A DNA stretch of 64,000 nt from RHKX01 sp046330285 (GCA_046330285.1 JAXLSX010000002.1:124001-188000), one strand, 5' to 3'; counted from the stretch's first letter, positions 34,889 to 44,539 are shown. A program made the numbers and translations. The notes: generated by a model not told the origin, from the letters alone.

Positions 34889-36412
34889 GTGGTACCGGAG
34901 CAGCCCATCGGGAGAGGGCTCGCGCGCCGCATCCAGGCGCTCGCGGTACTCCTCGGCCTGCTCGCCCTGACCGCACTCGCCGGCTGCGGGGGCGACGACT
35001 CGACCGACGCCACGGTCGCCACCGGCGAGTCGATGAACCTCGACGTCCTCGTCTACAACATCGAGTACTCGGGCGACCACACGACCGACGCCGTGATCAA
35101 GGACGTCGATGCCGACGTCGTCGGGGTACTCGAGTCCTACGAGCGGCTGCCGGAGATCGCGAAGCGGACCGGCTACCCGTACTGGAACACGTCGCTGCAG
35201 ATCCTCTCGAAGTACCCGATCCTCGAGGCCTCGGGCGCGGACGGCCTCTACGCGATGCTCGAGGTCAAGCCCGGCTACGTGATCCCGTTCTTCAACGTCC
35301 ACCTCGACTACGTCGACTGGGGCCCGAACAAGCTCGTCAAGGGCGTGCCCGTCGACGAGGTCATCGCGAACGAGAACGAGGTCCGGACCTCGGCGCTCGA
35401 GCGGCCGATGGCCGCGATGGGCGACCTGCTCGGCCGGGGCTATCCGGTCTTCCTCACCGGCGACTTCAACGAGCCGTCGAGCCTCGACTACACCGCCGAG
35501 GCCGTCGGCACTCGCAAGGAGATCACCGAGCCGGTCGCCTGGCCTGTCAGCGAGGCGCTGTTCGACCTCGGCTTCCGCGACACGTACCGCGAGATCAACC
35601 CCGATCCGGTGAAGACCCCGGCGATCACCCAGGAGAAGACCGGCGAGCGGATCGACTACGTCTACGCCGCCGGGCCCTCGGAGACGCTCGACAGCAAGCT
35701 GATCGGCGAGCCTGGGGGGGAGGACGTCGACGTTGAGGAGTCGCCCTGGACCTCCGACCACCGCGCCGTCCTCTCGACATTCGACGTCACCCCTGTCGAG
35801 ATGCCGACGCTCGTCGCCGTCGACGCCCGACTCGCAACCGTCGGCGACGAGGTCACCGTCACCTGGAACAACCCCGAGACCGGCGGCAACGAGATCGCGG
35901 TCGTGGCCGAGGGCGACGATCCCGGCGACGCGATCGAGACGATTCCGGGGCCCGACCCGAACGGGACGACCGCGGTCGACACCGCCGGCTGGGATCCGGG
36001 CTCCTACGAGGTGATCCTCAGCGACACCGACGGCGAGGTCGCCCGCGTCCCCTTCTACCTCCGCGATCCCGGCGCCCAGCTCGACCTGAAGACCGACAAG
36101 TCGAGCTACGCGAAGGGCGAACCGATCGAGGTCAGCTGGACCGGCGGCCCGGCCAACCGGTGGGACTGGCTCGGCGTCTATCCGGCCGACGACGCCGTGC
36201 CCGACAAGGGCGAGTACCTGACCTGGGACTACGCCGAGGGGCACTCGGCCGGAACGGTCCCGCCGCGCACCGTCGGCGAGGCGACGCTCGGCCCTGAGAG
36301 CCAGGGCGCGTCCTGGCCGCTGCCGCCGGGCGACTACGTCGTCCACTACCTGCTCGCCGACCAGTACGAGTCGGCCGGCAGCGCCGAGTTCACGGTCGAG
36401 CCCGGCGACTAG
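34889..36412 (+). CDS. Endonuclease/exonuclease/phosphatase-family lipoprotein
   Basis: 507 residues, GTG start. Lipobox LAGC at about 28-31 anchors it outside the membrane. The EEP domain (about 48-305) keeps its catalytic set: N in LVYNIEYS, E in GVLESYE, D and N in TGDFNEPSS, and D and H in SPWTSDHRAVLS. Two Ig-like domains follow (about 310-395 and 400-505). EEP enzymes cut phosphodiester or phosphomonoester bonds in DNA, lipids or inositol phosphates; an extracellular nuclease or phosphatase is likely. It is divergent from the RTX-like gene. Confidence 0.87.
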   Translation: MVPEQPIGRGLARRIQALAVLLGLLALTALAGCGGDDSTDATVATGESMNLDVLVYNIEYSGDHTTDAVIKDVDADVVGVLESYERLPEIAKRTGYPYWNTSLQILSKYPILEASGADGLYAMLEVKPGYVIPFFNVHLDYVDWGPNKLVKGVPVDEVIANENEVRTSALERPMAAMGDLLGRGYPVFLTGDFNEPSSLDYTAEAVGTRKEITEPVAWPVSEALFDLGFRDTYREINPDPVKTPAITQEKTGERIDYVYAAGPSETLDSKLIGEPGGEDVDVEESPWTSDHRAVLSTFDVTPVEMPTLVAVDARLATVGDEVTVTWNNPETGGNEIAVVAEGDDPGDAIETIPGPDPNGTTAVDTAGWDPGSYEVILSDTDGEVARVPFYLRDPGAQLDLKTDKSSYAKGEPIEVSWTGGPANRWDWLGVYPADDAVPDKGEYLTWDYAEGHSAGTVPPRTVGEATLGPESQGASWPLPPGDYVVHYLLADQYESAGSAEFTVEPGD

Positions 36413-36423
36413 CCGGCCCTGGT

Positions 36424-37134
36424 TCAGCCCGCCTTCGCCTCGATCAGCAGCGCTTCGGCGACCGCGAGCACCTCGCCTTCGCCGTCGAGCAGCGCCGAGC
36501 CGGCCAGGTGCTTGCGCCCGTCCTTGGCGAGCGGCCACGCCATCACGACGTACTCGGTGCCGACCTCCGGAAGGTCGTCGACCCTGACCGTGAAGCGGGC
36601 GAGGAAGCTGACGGGGAGCGTGTCGGGATAGAGAGCGAAGTAGGCGGGGCAGTCGAGCGCCGCCCAGACGAACTCGGGCGCGACCCGGCCGGTGCCGTCG
36701 ACGTCAGTGTTTGCGCCGGGCGTCCAGGTCGAGGCGACGACATCGCGGCCCTCGACCGCTCCGGCCGTCACCCCGAACGAGTCGTCGCGCGCAACCCCGC
36801 AGACGAAGCAGTGGCTGAACTCGCCGTCCGCGAGGCCCCGGTATCGCGTCTCGGCGGCCCGGGCCTCCTGGAGGCCGACCGGGTCCGGCACCTCGAGCCG
36901 GAGCTCGCGCGGCTTCGCCTCGGCGACGAGCGTCTCGCCGTCGTGGACGTCGATCCCGCCGTGGTCGTGCTCGGTGAGCGTCAACTCGCGATCGAGCGGG
37001 ACCGGCGAGCGCAGCGACACCTCCGCGAGCTCGCCCATACGCATCGCGATCAGCCCGGCGGTGTATCCGCCCTGGCCGCTCTCGCGCGGTCCGTTGAAGC
37101 GGGCGGGGACGTAGAGCGTCGGTCGCGAACCCAT
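36424..37134 (-). CDS. Hot-dog-fold thioesterase-like protein
   Basis: 236 residues from ATG 37134; the open frame extends upstream without similarity. The two halves look like a double hot-dog: FNGPRESGQGGYTAGLIA with LRSPVPLDRELTL, and GRVAPEFVWAALDCPAYFAL with GSALLDGEGEVLAVAEALLIE. FSHCFVCGVAR between them has a CxxC pair. Such proteins hydrolyse acyl-CoA or only bind it. It lies alone between secreted-protein genes, and I cannot name a substrate. Confidence 0.65.
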   Translation of the reverse strand: MGSRPTLYVPARFNGPRESGQGGYTAGLIAMRMGELAEVSLRSPVPLDRELTLTEHDHGGIDVHDGETLVAEAKPRELRLEVPDPVGLQEARAAETRYRGLADGEFSHCFVCGVARDDSFGVTAGAVEGRDVVASTWTPGANTDVDGTGRVAPEFVWAALDCPAYFALYPDTLPVSFLARFTVRVDDLPEVGTEYVVMAWPLAKDGRKHLAGSALLDGEGEVLAVAEALLIEAKAG

Positions 37135-37175
37135 CGACCGGACCGTAACGGGAAACGAAGCGCCGCCGTCAGCAG

Positions 37176-39371
37176 CTACTTGACGACGGTCGAGACCGGC
37201 ACCCGGGTCAGCAGATCGCCGTCGACCGTCGCGCTGACCTGGATCACGATCGACGAGTTCTTCTTCGCCTTCTTCGCGACCTTGAAGGTCAGCTTGCCCG
37301 TCGCCGCAGCGCCGACGGCGATCGGCTTCAGCGTCTTCGGCTTCGGCGCCTTGGCGAGCCTCTTCGGAGCCTTTGCCGAGAGGACGAGCCCGTCGATAGC
37401 CCGCTCGCCGTCGTTCCGCATCGTGTAGCTCACCTTCAGGCGCTTGCCACGCTTGACCTTCTTCGGCGCCTTCAGCTTCAGGAGGCCGGAGGGAAGCGGC
37501 GCGACCCCGGTGCCCGAGAGCGGAATGCTCGCGACCGGCGCCAGCGGCCCGCTGACCTGCAGGGTCGCCTGCTTGTCGCCGTCGGCCGTCGGCGCGAACC
37601 CGATCCCGATGTTGCACCGGTCGCCCGGGCCGAGGTTGGCGGCGAGGCAATCGCCGGACGAGATCGAGAACTGGCTCGAGTCGGCGCCGGTGATCGTCAC
37701 CGAGTTGATCACGCCGCCGAGGCCGCCCTCGTTGACGATCTCGAGGGCGTCGGTCGTCGAGTGCCCGGTCGTGACGTCGCCGAAGTCGAGGCTGGTAGGA
37801 CTGCCCACGAGATCGGTCTTCGCGCCATCACCGGACAGACCGACCCCGACCGGGTCGATCGCCGGGCCGTCGACCGTCAGGGTGGCCGACTTGGCGCCGG
37901 TGGAGGTCGGCTGCAGCGAGACCTGGACCGAGCACGTCTCGCCGGGGTCGAGCGTCTGGTCGGTGCAGGTGTCAGTGCCGATCGCGTACTGGCCCGAGTC
38001 CGTACCCGAGAGCGCGACGGAGGCGATCTGCGCCGGCAGGACGCTCGTGTTCGTGATCGTCACGGAGTCGGAGTCGCTCTGGCCGACCCGCACGGTCCCG
38101 TAGGCGATGCTGCTCTTGTCGGCCCCGATGCCGGGCGCCGCCAGCATCACGTTCGCTCCCTGCGTGATCGCCGGGTTGCTCGACGCGCTGGTGGTCACGA
38201 CGTCTTCGGCACCGTCGTTGTTGAAGTCGCCGACCGCGAGCGCGCTCGGGAAGAACTGGTTGTCGCCGAACGAGAACGGCGAGCCCGATGCCTGGGTGAG
38301 GGCGCCGTTGTTGTCGCCGAGCCCGGCCGAGAACGAATGACCGCCGAAGTCGCCGGTCAGCACGTCGAGCTTGCCGTCCCCGTCGATGTCGGCCGCGACA
38401 GGCGAGATCGGGAAGTCGCCGGTGGTGAACCGGCTCGCGGGATCCTCCACGAAGAGGTCGTCGGCGTTGCCGAGCAGGAGCTGGGCCCCCGGGCTGAGGT
38501 CGGTCACGACGAGATCGTCGCGGACGTCGGCGGTGATGAAGTCGCCCGAGGCGACGGCCTTGGGAAACCCGTCGCCGACGATCCCGAACGGGCTGCCGTC
38601 CTCGGGCTCGAACGTGCCGTCGCCGTTGCCGGTGACCGCGTACACGCCCCAGTACTGGGTGTCGGCGAGGCTCGACGGGAAGTTCGTCATCGCGAGGTCG
38701 GTCATGTCGTCGCCGTTGAAATCACCGGCGGCGATGTATTCGAAGCCGTAGGCCCCCGGGATGCCGGTGTGCGCGACCGGCTTCGGGGTGAAGTTGCCGT
38801 TGCCGTCGTTGAGCGCGACCGAGTAGGCGTCCGTGTAGGCGGAGTTCGCCGCGTCCTGATCGCCGTCGCCATCGAGATCGGCGAGCACGAAGTTGCTCGA
38901 CGGTGCCGCCATCGAGAAGGGCGTGCCCTCGCTGAAGGTCCCGTCCCCGGCGCCGAACAGCGGCTTCGTGTAACCGCCGCCGTACCCGACCATGAGATCG
39001 AGCTCGTGGTCGCCGTTGAGGTCGGCGGCTTCAATCGACGAGCCGCCACCGGTTGCCCCGATCGGGCTCCCCACGGGCTGCGTGAAGGTCCCGTCGCCGT
39101 CGGAGAGCCAGACGAAGACGCCCGAGTCCTTCCAGACGCCGTGTTCGCTGTCGTAGGTGCCGCCGGCGACGGCGGCGAAGTCGTCGATCTGGTCGTCGTC
39201 GAAGTCACCAGTCGCCACGTCGACCTGCGTCGTTCCGATCGGGTCGGGCGCCACGCCGTTGATCGGGTTCTGGGAGGAGGGCTTGAAGGTGAGCGCTGAG
39301 GCCGTTGCCGGTGCGAGGGCGATGGCCAGCAGGGCGATGACGAGAACGGCGATCGGACGAGACGACTTCAA
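37176..39371 (-). CDS. Secreted FG-GAP (VCBS) beta-propeller with ASH domains and basic C-terminal module
   Basis: 731 residues. TTG start at 39371 with AAGGAA before it, directly followed by a signal peptide. Residues about 40-360 hold six calcium loops (DFDDDQIDD, DLNGDHELD, DLDGDGDQD, DFNGDDMTD, DIDGDGKLD, DFNNDGAED) of an integrin-like FG-GAP propeller. Two ASH/choice-of-anchor-D domains follow (SIAYGTVRVGQ..., SLDFGDVTTGH...), then a Lys-rich module of about 95 residues starting LKLKAPKKVKRGKRLKVSY. It is probably exposed on the surface. No enzyme motif. Confidence 0.85.
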   Translation of the reverse strand: MKSSRPIAVLVIALLAIALAPATASALTFKPSSQNPINGVAPDPIGTTQVDVATGDFDDDQIDDFAAVAGGTYDSEHGVWKDSGVFVWLSDGDGTFTQPVGSPIGATGGGSSIEAADLNGDHELDLMVGYGGGYTKPLFGAGDGTFSEGTPFSMAAPSSNFVLADLDGDGDQDAANSAYTDAYSVALNDGNGNFTPKPVAHTGIPGAYGFEYIAAGDFNGDDMTDLAMTNFPSSLADTQYWGVYAVTGNGDGTFEPEDGSPFGIVGDGFPKAVASGDFITADVRDDLVVTDLSPGAQLLLGNADDLFVEDPASRFTTGDFPISPVAADIDGDGKLDVLTGDFGGHSFSAGLGDNNGALTQASGSPFSFGDNQFFPSALAVGDFNNDGAEDVVTTSASSNPAITQGANVMLAAPGIGADKSSIAYGTVRVGQSDSDSVTITNTSVLPAQIASVALSGTDSGQYAIGTDTCTDQTLDPGETCSVQVSLQPTSTGAKSATLTVDGPAIDPVGVGLSGDGAKTDLVGSPTSLDFGDVTTGHSTTDALEIVNEGGLGGVINSVTITGADSSQFSISSGDCLAANLGPGDRCNIGIGFAPTADGDKQATLQVSGPLAPVASIPLSGTGVAPLPSGLLKLKAPKKVKRGKRLKVSYTMRNDGERAIDGLVLSAKAPKRLAKAPKPKTLKPIAVGAAATGKLTFKVAKKAKKNSSIVIQVSATVDGDLLTRVPVSTVVK

Positions 39372-39609
39372 GTGGGTGTTCCTTCTCTGACGGTTGCCGG
39401 AAGCCAATCGACCGGCGCGGTGAAATTCTTGAATGCCGAATTCTGAAGGCTGAGGCGGCGGGCCGAGCCGGTTGGGGGTCGTCCTCGGGGACGACGCCGG
39501 ATCGTCCTCGCGGCCGGGCCGGAGATCGTCACCGCGGGCGACGCCGGGGCGGGGCATCCGATCGAGGATCCCGTTCATCGAGTCCAACCCGACGAAACGG
39601 AGATTCCCC

Positions 39610-40176
39610 ATGCGAAACCTCACCGACCCCAGCCCGCGCGTCGCCGCCCTGAGCGCGTTCGTCGTCGCCGCATCCTCCTCGGCCGGCGCCGTCATCCACC
39701 TGACCCACGAGCAGTCGAGCGAGTCGACCGTCGTCGGCTCGGTCGAGCACATCGCCCTCGTGCTGTTCAGCCTGATGGTTCTCGGCCTGATCGCGCCGAT
39801 GATGTACCTCGGCCGGCATGCAGCCGGCAGCGTCAAGCCCGGAATCGTCACCGCGGCGGCGGCGATCCCGCTGGCCATCCTCGGCCAGATCAGCAACGTC
39901 CGCGGCGAGGACCCAGCGTTCTTCGGGTTCATCGCGGCTCCGACCAACCTCGCGATCTTCGGAGCGATGGTCGCGATCGCGGTGATGGCGTCGAAGCGCG
40001 GCTTTCAGCCCCGCTGGCTCGTGATCGCGCTGCCGGTCGTCCAGATCGCGGCGCTCCCGCTCTCGCAGTTCGGCGGCATGTTCATCGCCGCGGCGTACTG
40101 GCTGGCGCTCGCCGCCTGGATCCACCGCTCCGAGCGGGCGACCGCTCCGGCGGCCGCCGTCCCGGCCGCGGCCTAG
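39610..40176 (+). CDS. Small polytopic membrane protein of unknown function
   Basis: 188 residues from ATG 39610 (CGGAGA upstream). Five hydrophobic segments, around 15-35, 48-70, 78-98, 108-128 and 142-172. There is no motif I recognise. The C-terminus is Ala/Pro-rich. It stands alone between a divergent FG-GAP gene and a convergent Vgb-like gene and ends in a strong hairpin. Confidence 0.75.
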   Translation: MRNLTDPSPRVAALSAFVVAASSSAGAVIHLTHEQSSESTVVGSVEHIALVLFSLMVLGLIAPMMYLGRHAAGSVKPGIVTAAAAIPLAILGQISNVRGEDPAFFGFIAAPTNLAIFGAMVAIAVMASKRGFQPRWLVIALPVVQIAALPLSQFGGMFIAAAYWLALAAWIHRSERATAPAAAVPAAA

Positions 40177-40198
40177 GCGAATCGGGGCACCAACGACG

Positions 40199-40224
40199 GC
40201 GGGCCGGCATCGCTGCCGGCCCGC
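40199..40224. terminator. Bidirectional rho-independent-type hairpin
   Basis: GCGGGCCGGCA (40199-40209) and TGCCGGCCCGC (40214-40224) pair perfectly around TCGC, followed by TTCGTCGTCC. It lies 22 bases after one stop codon and 21 before the other in a convergent pair, so it can serve both genes. Confidence 0.8.
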
Positions 40225-40245
40225 TTCGTCGTCCCCCGTGATCTC

Positions 40246-41244
40246 TCAGGTCGGTCCGGGACCGACCTTGCTGACATTGCTGACGCGGGCGATCTTGTCG
40301 GCGCCGTCGAGCGTCACCCAGAGCGTGTTGTCGGGGCCCTTCGCGATCCGCCGCGGGCCGGTGTTCTGGCCGAAGCTGACCGGCGCGGCCAACTTCCCGT
40401 TCGCGGCGTCGACCGCGAGCAGGTCGTTGGTCGCGAAGCGCGGCATCCAGTACATCTTCTTCGCGTACGCGACTCCGAACGGGTCACCCGCCGTCTTCGA
40501 CTTCTTGACCTTGCTCTTGACGACGCGACCGGCGATTTGCGGGTTCGACGTCGGATCGGCGTAACCCGCCTCGCCCTTCGGTCCGGCGGCGATCGCCTGC
40601 AGCCCGGAGCCGGCGCCGGTGTCGAACGCCTTCGCGGTGCCGTCGGTGTTGACGCGCACGACCTGGCTGCCGAAGTCGGCCACCCAGAGCTTGCCGTCCT
40701 TGCCGCGGTCGATGTCGCGGCCGGCGACGAGGACCGGGAACGACTCGGCGCTCTCGGGGTCGGCGACCGGGATCCGGATCACCTTGTCGCCGCTGACCGT
40801 CCACATGTTCCCGTCGGGGCCGCGGACGATCCCGCGCGGGTCGCTGATGTCGCCGATCGAGTGGCTCTGCGCTGCATCGGGATCGGCCGGGTCGAAGACG
40901 GCGACGCCGCCCGACTGGGTCACCCAGAGGGTCCCGCCGGGGCCGCTGCCGATTCCGACCGGGTTCGCCACGTTGGGCGGGTCGTATTCGGTGACCTTGC
41001 CCTTGGGCGTGATCTCGGCGATGTCGTTGCCGTTGTCGAGCGTCACCCAGATGTGGCCGTCGGGGCCCTTGGTGATCTCGTTGTTGGTCCCGACGCCGGA
41101 GACGTCGAACTTGCCGGTGACTTTGGGCTTGGCGCTCGCCGGCGCGGCGACGACGGCGAGCATCCCGAGGACGGCGCAGATCACGGCCAGCGTGCGGAAG
41201 TGGGGTTTGCGGGGACTGGGATATGTGCGAGGTGATGAGTTCAT
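40246..41244 (-). CDS. Secreted Vgb/streptogramin-lyase-like beta-propeller
   Basis: 332 residues from ATG 41244; a GTG at 41280 would add 12 residues. A signal peptide spans about 17-38 (APASA). Repeats such as NEITKGPDGHIWVTLDNGN, VGIGSGPGGTLWVTQSGG, RGIVRGPDGNMWTVSGD, DIDRGKDGKLWVADFGS and RRIAKGPDNTLWVTLDG are those of virginiamycin-B-lyase-type six-blade propellers. Whether it has lyase activity is not shown; many homologues are only binding proteins. Confidence 0.83.
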   Translation of the reverse strand: MNSSPRTYPSPRKPHFRTLAVICAVLGMLAVVAAPASAKPKVTGKFDVSGVGTNNEITKGPDGHIWVTLDNGNDIAEITPKGKVTEYDPPNVANPVGIGSGPGGTLWVTQSGGVAVFDPADPDAAQSHSIGDISDPRGIVRGPDGNMWTVSGDKVIRIPVADPESAESFPVLVAGRDIDRGKDGKLWVADFGSQVVRVNTDGTAKAFDTGAGSGLQAIAAGPKGEAGYADPTSNPQIAGRVVKSKVKKSKTAGDPFGVAYAKKMYWMPRFATNDLLAVDAANGKLAAPVSFGQNTGPRRIAKGPDNTLWVTLDGADKIARVSNVSKVGPGPT

Positions 41245-41310
41245 GCCGTCAGGTTGCCGCCCTCTCTTCGTCGTTTCCACCTACCCCGGTGTGGTCTCGG
41301 CCACCCCGGC

Positions 41311-42252
41311 TCAACCCTTCTCGTCGGCGAGCTCGAGCGCGATCCGGCTCAGTCGCTCCCCGATCGCGGAGACGCGCTCGTCGCCGTCCTCGTAGAAGCC
41401 CTCGCCGCTCTTCACTCCGAGCTTGCCCGCTGCGACGTGCTCGGCGATCGTCGCCGATGCGGTCTGGTCGGTGGCGAGCTCGGGATAGAGGGCGTTGGAG
41501 ATGTCGCGCAGGGTGTCGTGGCCGATCAGGTCGGTCATCTGCAGCGGCCCGAACACGGGAACGAATGCGCGTAGCGTCGTCTGCACGAGCGAGTCGAGCT
41601 CGCGCGGCTCGACCGCACCGGCGTCGACGAGGTGGAGCATCTCGCGCAGCATCGCGAACCAGACGCGGTTCCAGAGGAAGCCGGGGATCTCCTTGCGGAG
41701 CAGGACCGACCGGAGGCCGACCTCCTCGCAGAACGCCACGGTCGCGTCGGTTGTCGCCTCGCTCGTCCGCTCGCCGGGAACGACCTCGACGAAGATGATC
41801 AGCTGCGTCTGTACCGGGTGGAGGACGATCGCCCGCTCGGGGTGCCCCATGCCGGCCGCGAGCCGGGTCATCGGGAAGTTCGAGGTGGCGCTCCAGATCA
41901 GGGCGTCGGGATCGACCGCGGCCTCGACCTGCTCGTAGACGGCCGCCTTCTCGTCGGCGTCCTCGACGATCGCCTCCATCACCGCGCCGCAGGGGCCGAG
42001 GGCCTCGGCGAGGTCGTCGTGGACGGAAACGCGGGCGACGATCGCGTCGACCTCGGAGGCCTCGACGGCGCCGATGTCGGCCAGCGTCCCGAGACTCTGG
42101 CGCAGCCGGTCGGTGAGCGTCCCGGCCGAGCCGCCGGGTGACCATGCCCGGACCTCGCGCCCGGCGAGCGCGAACTGCTGGGCGAAGAGGTGGCCGATGT
42201 AGCCGGCGCCGACGAGCCCGATCGGTCCCTCCGGCGTCCGTCCAGCTGCCAT
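41311..42252 (-). CDS. 3-hydroxyacyl-CoA dehydrogenase-family NAD(P) oxidoreductase
   Basis: 313 residues. The Rossmann fold begins IGLVGAGYIGHLFAQQFALAG (about 11-31), with SATSNFPMTRLA and the catalytic-His region IVLHPVQTQ (about 143). The C-terminal 3HCDH domain spans about 185-305 and includes KEIPGFLWNRVWFAMLREM and KLGVKSGEGFYE, as in lambda-crystallin/L-gulonate dehydrogenase-like members. It oxidises a 3-hydroxy acid or acyl-CoA. Nine bases separate it from the DHFR-like gene upstream, so the two are likely one transcript. Confidence 0.88.
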   Translation of the reverse strand: MAAGRTPEGPIGLVGAGYIGHLFAQQFALAGREVRAWSPGGSAGTLTDRLRQSLGTLADIGAVEASEVDAIVARVSVHDDLAEALGPCGAVMEAIVEDADEKAAVYEQVEAAVDPDALIWSATSNFPMTRLAAGMGHPERAIVLHPVQTQLIIFVEVVPGERTSEATTDATVAFCEEVGLRSVLLRKEIPGFLWNRVWFAMLREMLHLVDAGAVEPRELDSLVQTTLRAFVPVFGPLQMTDLIGHDTLRDISNALYPELATDQTASATIAEHVAAGKLGVKSGEGFYEDGDERVSAIGERLSRIALELADEKG

Positions 42253-42261
42253 GGGTCGATC

Positions 42262-42894
42262 CTAGTCGCGAATGACCCGATATCGCAGGTGAGTTACCCC
42301 GCCCTCGCCCTCGAGAACGCTGACGCGCTCGAGCTCGACCTGCCCGGGCTCGAGACCGTCGAACAGCCGGCGGCCGGCGCCGAACAGGACCGGGATCACG
42401 TGCAGGGAGATCTCGTCGAGCACGCCGGCCGTCAGCGCGAGCCGGGCGATCCCGGCGCCGTGAACGAGGACGTCGCGGTCGCCGGCCGCCTCCTTGGCCA
42501 GGCGCATCGCCGTCGGCACGTCGTCGACGGCTGTGACCAGCGGCCAGCCACTGATGTCGATTCCCGGCTCGTCGCGGTAGGGGATGAAGATCGGGACGCC
42601 GTCGTGGTGGTCGCCGCCCCAACCGCCGGCGGGCTCGAAGGTGCCGCGGCCGGCGACGATGGCGCCGGTGCTCATGAACTCGTCGACCACCCCGCCGTTG
42701 ACGCCGCCAGCCTCGCTGATCGCGCCGAGGTCGACGTCGCCGCCGGCGAAGACCCACTCGTGGAGGCGGTGGCCACCGTCGCCGAGTCCGTTGTCGGGGC
42801 TCTCGTTCGGCCCGGCGATGAATCCGTCGACGGACACGGACATGTAGAGGACTGTGCTGGACATCTCGATCTCCTCCTCGGTCGTTTCAGTCAT
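42262..42894 (-). CDS. Dihydrofolate reductase-family protein (RibD C-terminal type)
   Basis: 210 residues. VLYMSVSVDGFIAGPNESPDNGLGDGG at about 15-41 and STGAIVAGRGTFE (about 75) are the NADPH-binding fold of the DHFR/RibD-C family; DVLVHGAGIARLALTAGVLDEISLHVIPVLFGAGRRLFDGL closes it. These stand-alone proteins are common in actinobacteria and usually not the folate enzyme. ATG at 42864 is a possible shorter start (MSSTVLYMS). Substrate unknown. Confidence 0.85.
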   Translation of the reverse strand: MTETTEEEIEMSSTVLYMSVSVDGFIAGPNESPDNGLGDGGHRLHEWVFAGGDVDLGAISEAGGVNGGVVDEFMSTGAIVAGRGTFEPAGGWGGDHHDGVPIFIPYRDEPGIDISGWPLVTAVDDVPTAMRLAKEAAGDRDVLVHGAGIARLALTAGVLDEISLHVIPVLFGAGRRLFDGLEPGQVELERVSVLEGEGGVTHLRYRVIRD

Positions 42895-42958
42895 TGAGAC
42901 TGCCGGAGGCGCCGGAACTCATCGGAAGGCGACTTGGCACGCTGGATACGCTCTTCCC

Positions 42959-44539
42959 GTGGAAGCGCCCTCCAGCCCGGTTCTATCGCCCTCGCAGCTC
43001 GAGACGCTCGCGGCGGTGGGGGAGGAGCTGACCGCAGAAGCCGGGGACGTCCTCTACCGCGTCGGCGACCGGACCTATCCGATGATCGTGATTCTCGAGG
43101 GCGAGGCTGCCGTTCAGGACCCCGTCGGCAACGAGATCGTCCGCCACGGCCGGCACGGGTTCCTCGGCGAGATGAACCTGCTCAACGGCCAGACCGTGTA
43201 TCTGACCGCCGTTGCGACCGAGCCGATGCGCTACATCGCCGTTCCGCGAGAGGAGCTCCGGCCGCTGCTCAACGAGGGCGGCCCGCTCTCCGACCTCCTG
43301 CTCAGCACCTTCATGGAGCGGCGCGAGGCCCTGCAGACCGTCGAGGGGATCGGCGTCCACGTGATCGGCCCGCGCTCCTCCGCCGACACCCGGCGGATCG
43401 TCGCCTTCGCCGGGCGCGGCCGGCTGCCCTACCAGTGGACCGACCCCGGCCACAGCGACGACCCGGAGATCGCTGCGCTCGTCGAGGGGCTCGGCCCCGA
43501 GGATCTCCCGCTCGTCCGCCTTCCCGGTGGCACCGACCTTCGCAACCCCACCAACGGCGAGCTCTCGCGGGCGATCGGCGTCGGCCTCGAGCTCGAGCCG
43601 CGGGAGGAGGTCGACCTGCTGGTGATCGGCGGCGGCCCGGCCGGCCTCGGCGCCGCCGTCTACGGAGCCTCGGAGGGCCTCGACACGCTCGTCGTCGAGG
43701 GCACGATGCTCGGCGGGCAGGCCGGGACGTCGCGCCGGATCGAGAACTACCTCGGCTTCCCGGGCGGGATCAGCGGCAGCGAGCTGACCAGCCGCGCCGT
43801 CACCCAGGCCCGCAAGTTCAAGGCGCGAACGGCGACCCCGTACCGGGCGACCGCGCTGGAACCGGGAACGGATCGCCATCTCGTCCGGCTCGAGGAGGGC
43901 AACGAGATCCTCGCCCGCAGCGTCGTCATCTCGACCGGCGCCGAATACCGCAGGTTGCCGATCGACGACCTCGCCGAGTACGAGGGCGTGAGCGTCTTCT
44001 ACGCCGCCGGGCCGCTCGAGGGGGAGCGCTGCGCCGCGCAGCGCGTCGGCGTGGTCGGCGGCGGCAACTCGGCCGCGCAGGCGGCGATCTGGCTCGCCAA
44101 GGGCGGCGCGATCGTCACCCTGATCCACCGCCGCAAGGACCTGAGCGAGACGATGTCGCAGTACCTGATTGACGACCTCGACCGCTTCGGCGTGATCGTC
44201 CGCGACGGCGCCGAGATCGCCGAGCTCCACGGCACCGACGGCGAGCTCGAGGCCGTCACGCTCAAGGACGGCGAGCAGATGGCGATCGGCTACCTGTTCC
44301 TCTTCCTCGGCGCCGAGCCCTGCACCGACTGGCTTGGCGACTCGATCGCCCGCGACGAGAAGGGCTTCATCCTCACCGGCCCCGACGCCGGCGCCGCCGG
44401 GATCCACGAGACGAGCGTGCCCGGCGTCTTCGCGGCGGGCGACGTCCGCGCAGGCTCGATCAAGCGCTGCGCGATCGCGGTCGGCGAGGGCGCCGCCGCC
44501 GTCCGCCACGTCCACGACTGGGCGGCCGGCACGGCCTAG
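42959..44539 (+). CDS. cNMP-binding-domain FAD oxidoreductase, thioredoxin-reductase-like without CxxC
   Basis: 526 residues from GTG 42959. The N-terminal part (about 10-130) is a CRP-like cyclic-nucleotide-binding fold (VILEGEAAV, RHGFLGEMNLLNG), followed by a degenerate thioredoxin-like part (130-205). From about 218 it is a thioredoxin-reductase-like flavoprotein: LVIGGGPAGLGAAVYG (FAD), GVVGGGNSAAQAAIWLAKG (NADPH, about 360) and GVFAAGDVRAGSIKRCA. The redox-active CxxC of true thioredoxin reductases is replaced by a VFYAA stretch with a single later Cys (GERCAAQ). Known architecture, unknown substrate. Confidence 0.87.
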   Translation: MEAPSSPVLSPSQLETLAAVGEELTAEAGDVLYRVGDRTYPMIVILEGEAAVQDPVGNEIVRHGRHGFLGEMNLLNGQTVYLTAVATEPMRYIAVPREELRPLLNEGGPLSDLLLSTFMERREALQTVEGIGVHVIGPRSSADTRRIVAFAGRGRLPYQWTDPGHSDDPEIAALVEGLGPEDLPLVRLPGGTDLRNPTNGELSRAIGVGLELEPREEVDLLVIGGGPAGLGAAVYGASEGLDTLVVEGTMLGGQAGTSRRIENYLGFPGGISGSELTSRAVTQARKFKARTATPYRATALEPGTDRHLVRLEEGNEILARSVVISTGAEYRRLPIDDLAEYEGVSVFYAAGPLEGERCAAQRVGVVGGGNSAAQAAIWLAKGGAIVTLIHRRKDLSETMSQYLIDDLDRFGVIVRDGAEIAELHGTDGELEAVTLKDGEQMAIGYLFLFLGAEPCTDWLGDSIARDEKGFILTGPDAGAAGIHETSVPGVFAAGDVRAGSIKRCAIAVGEGAAAVRHVHDWAAGTA

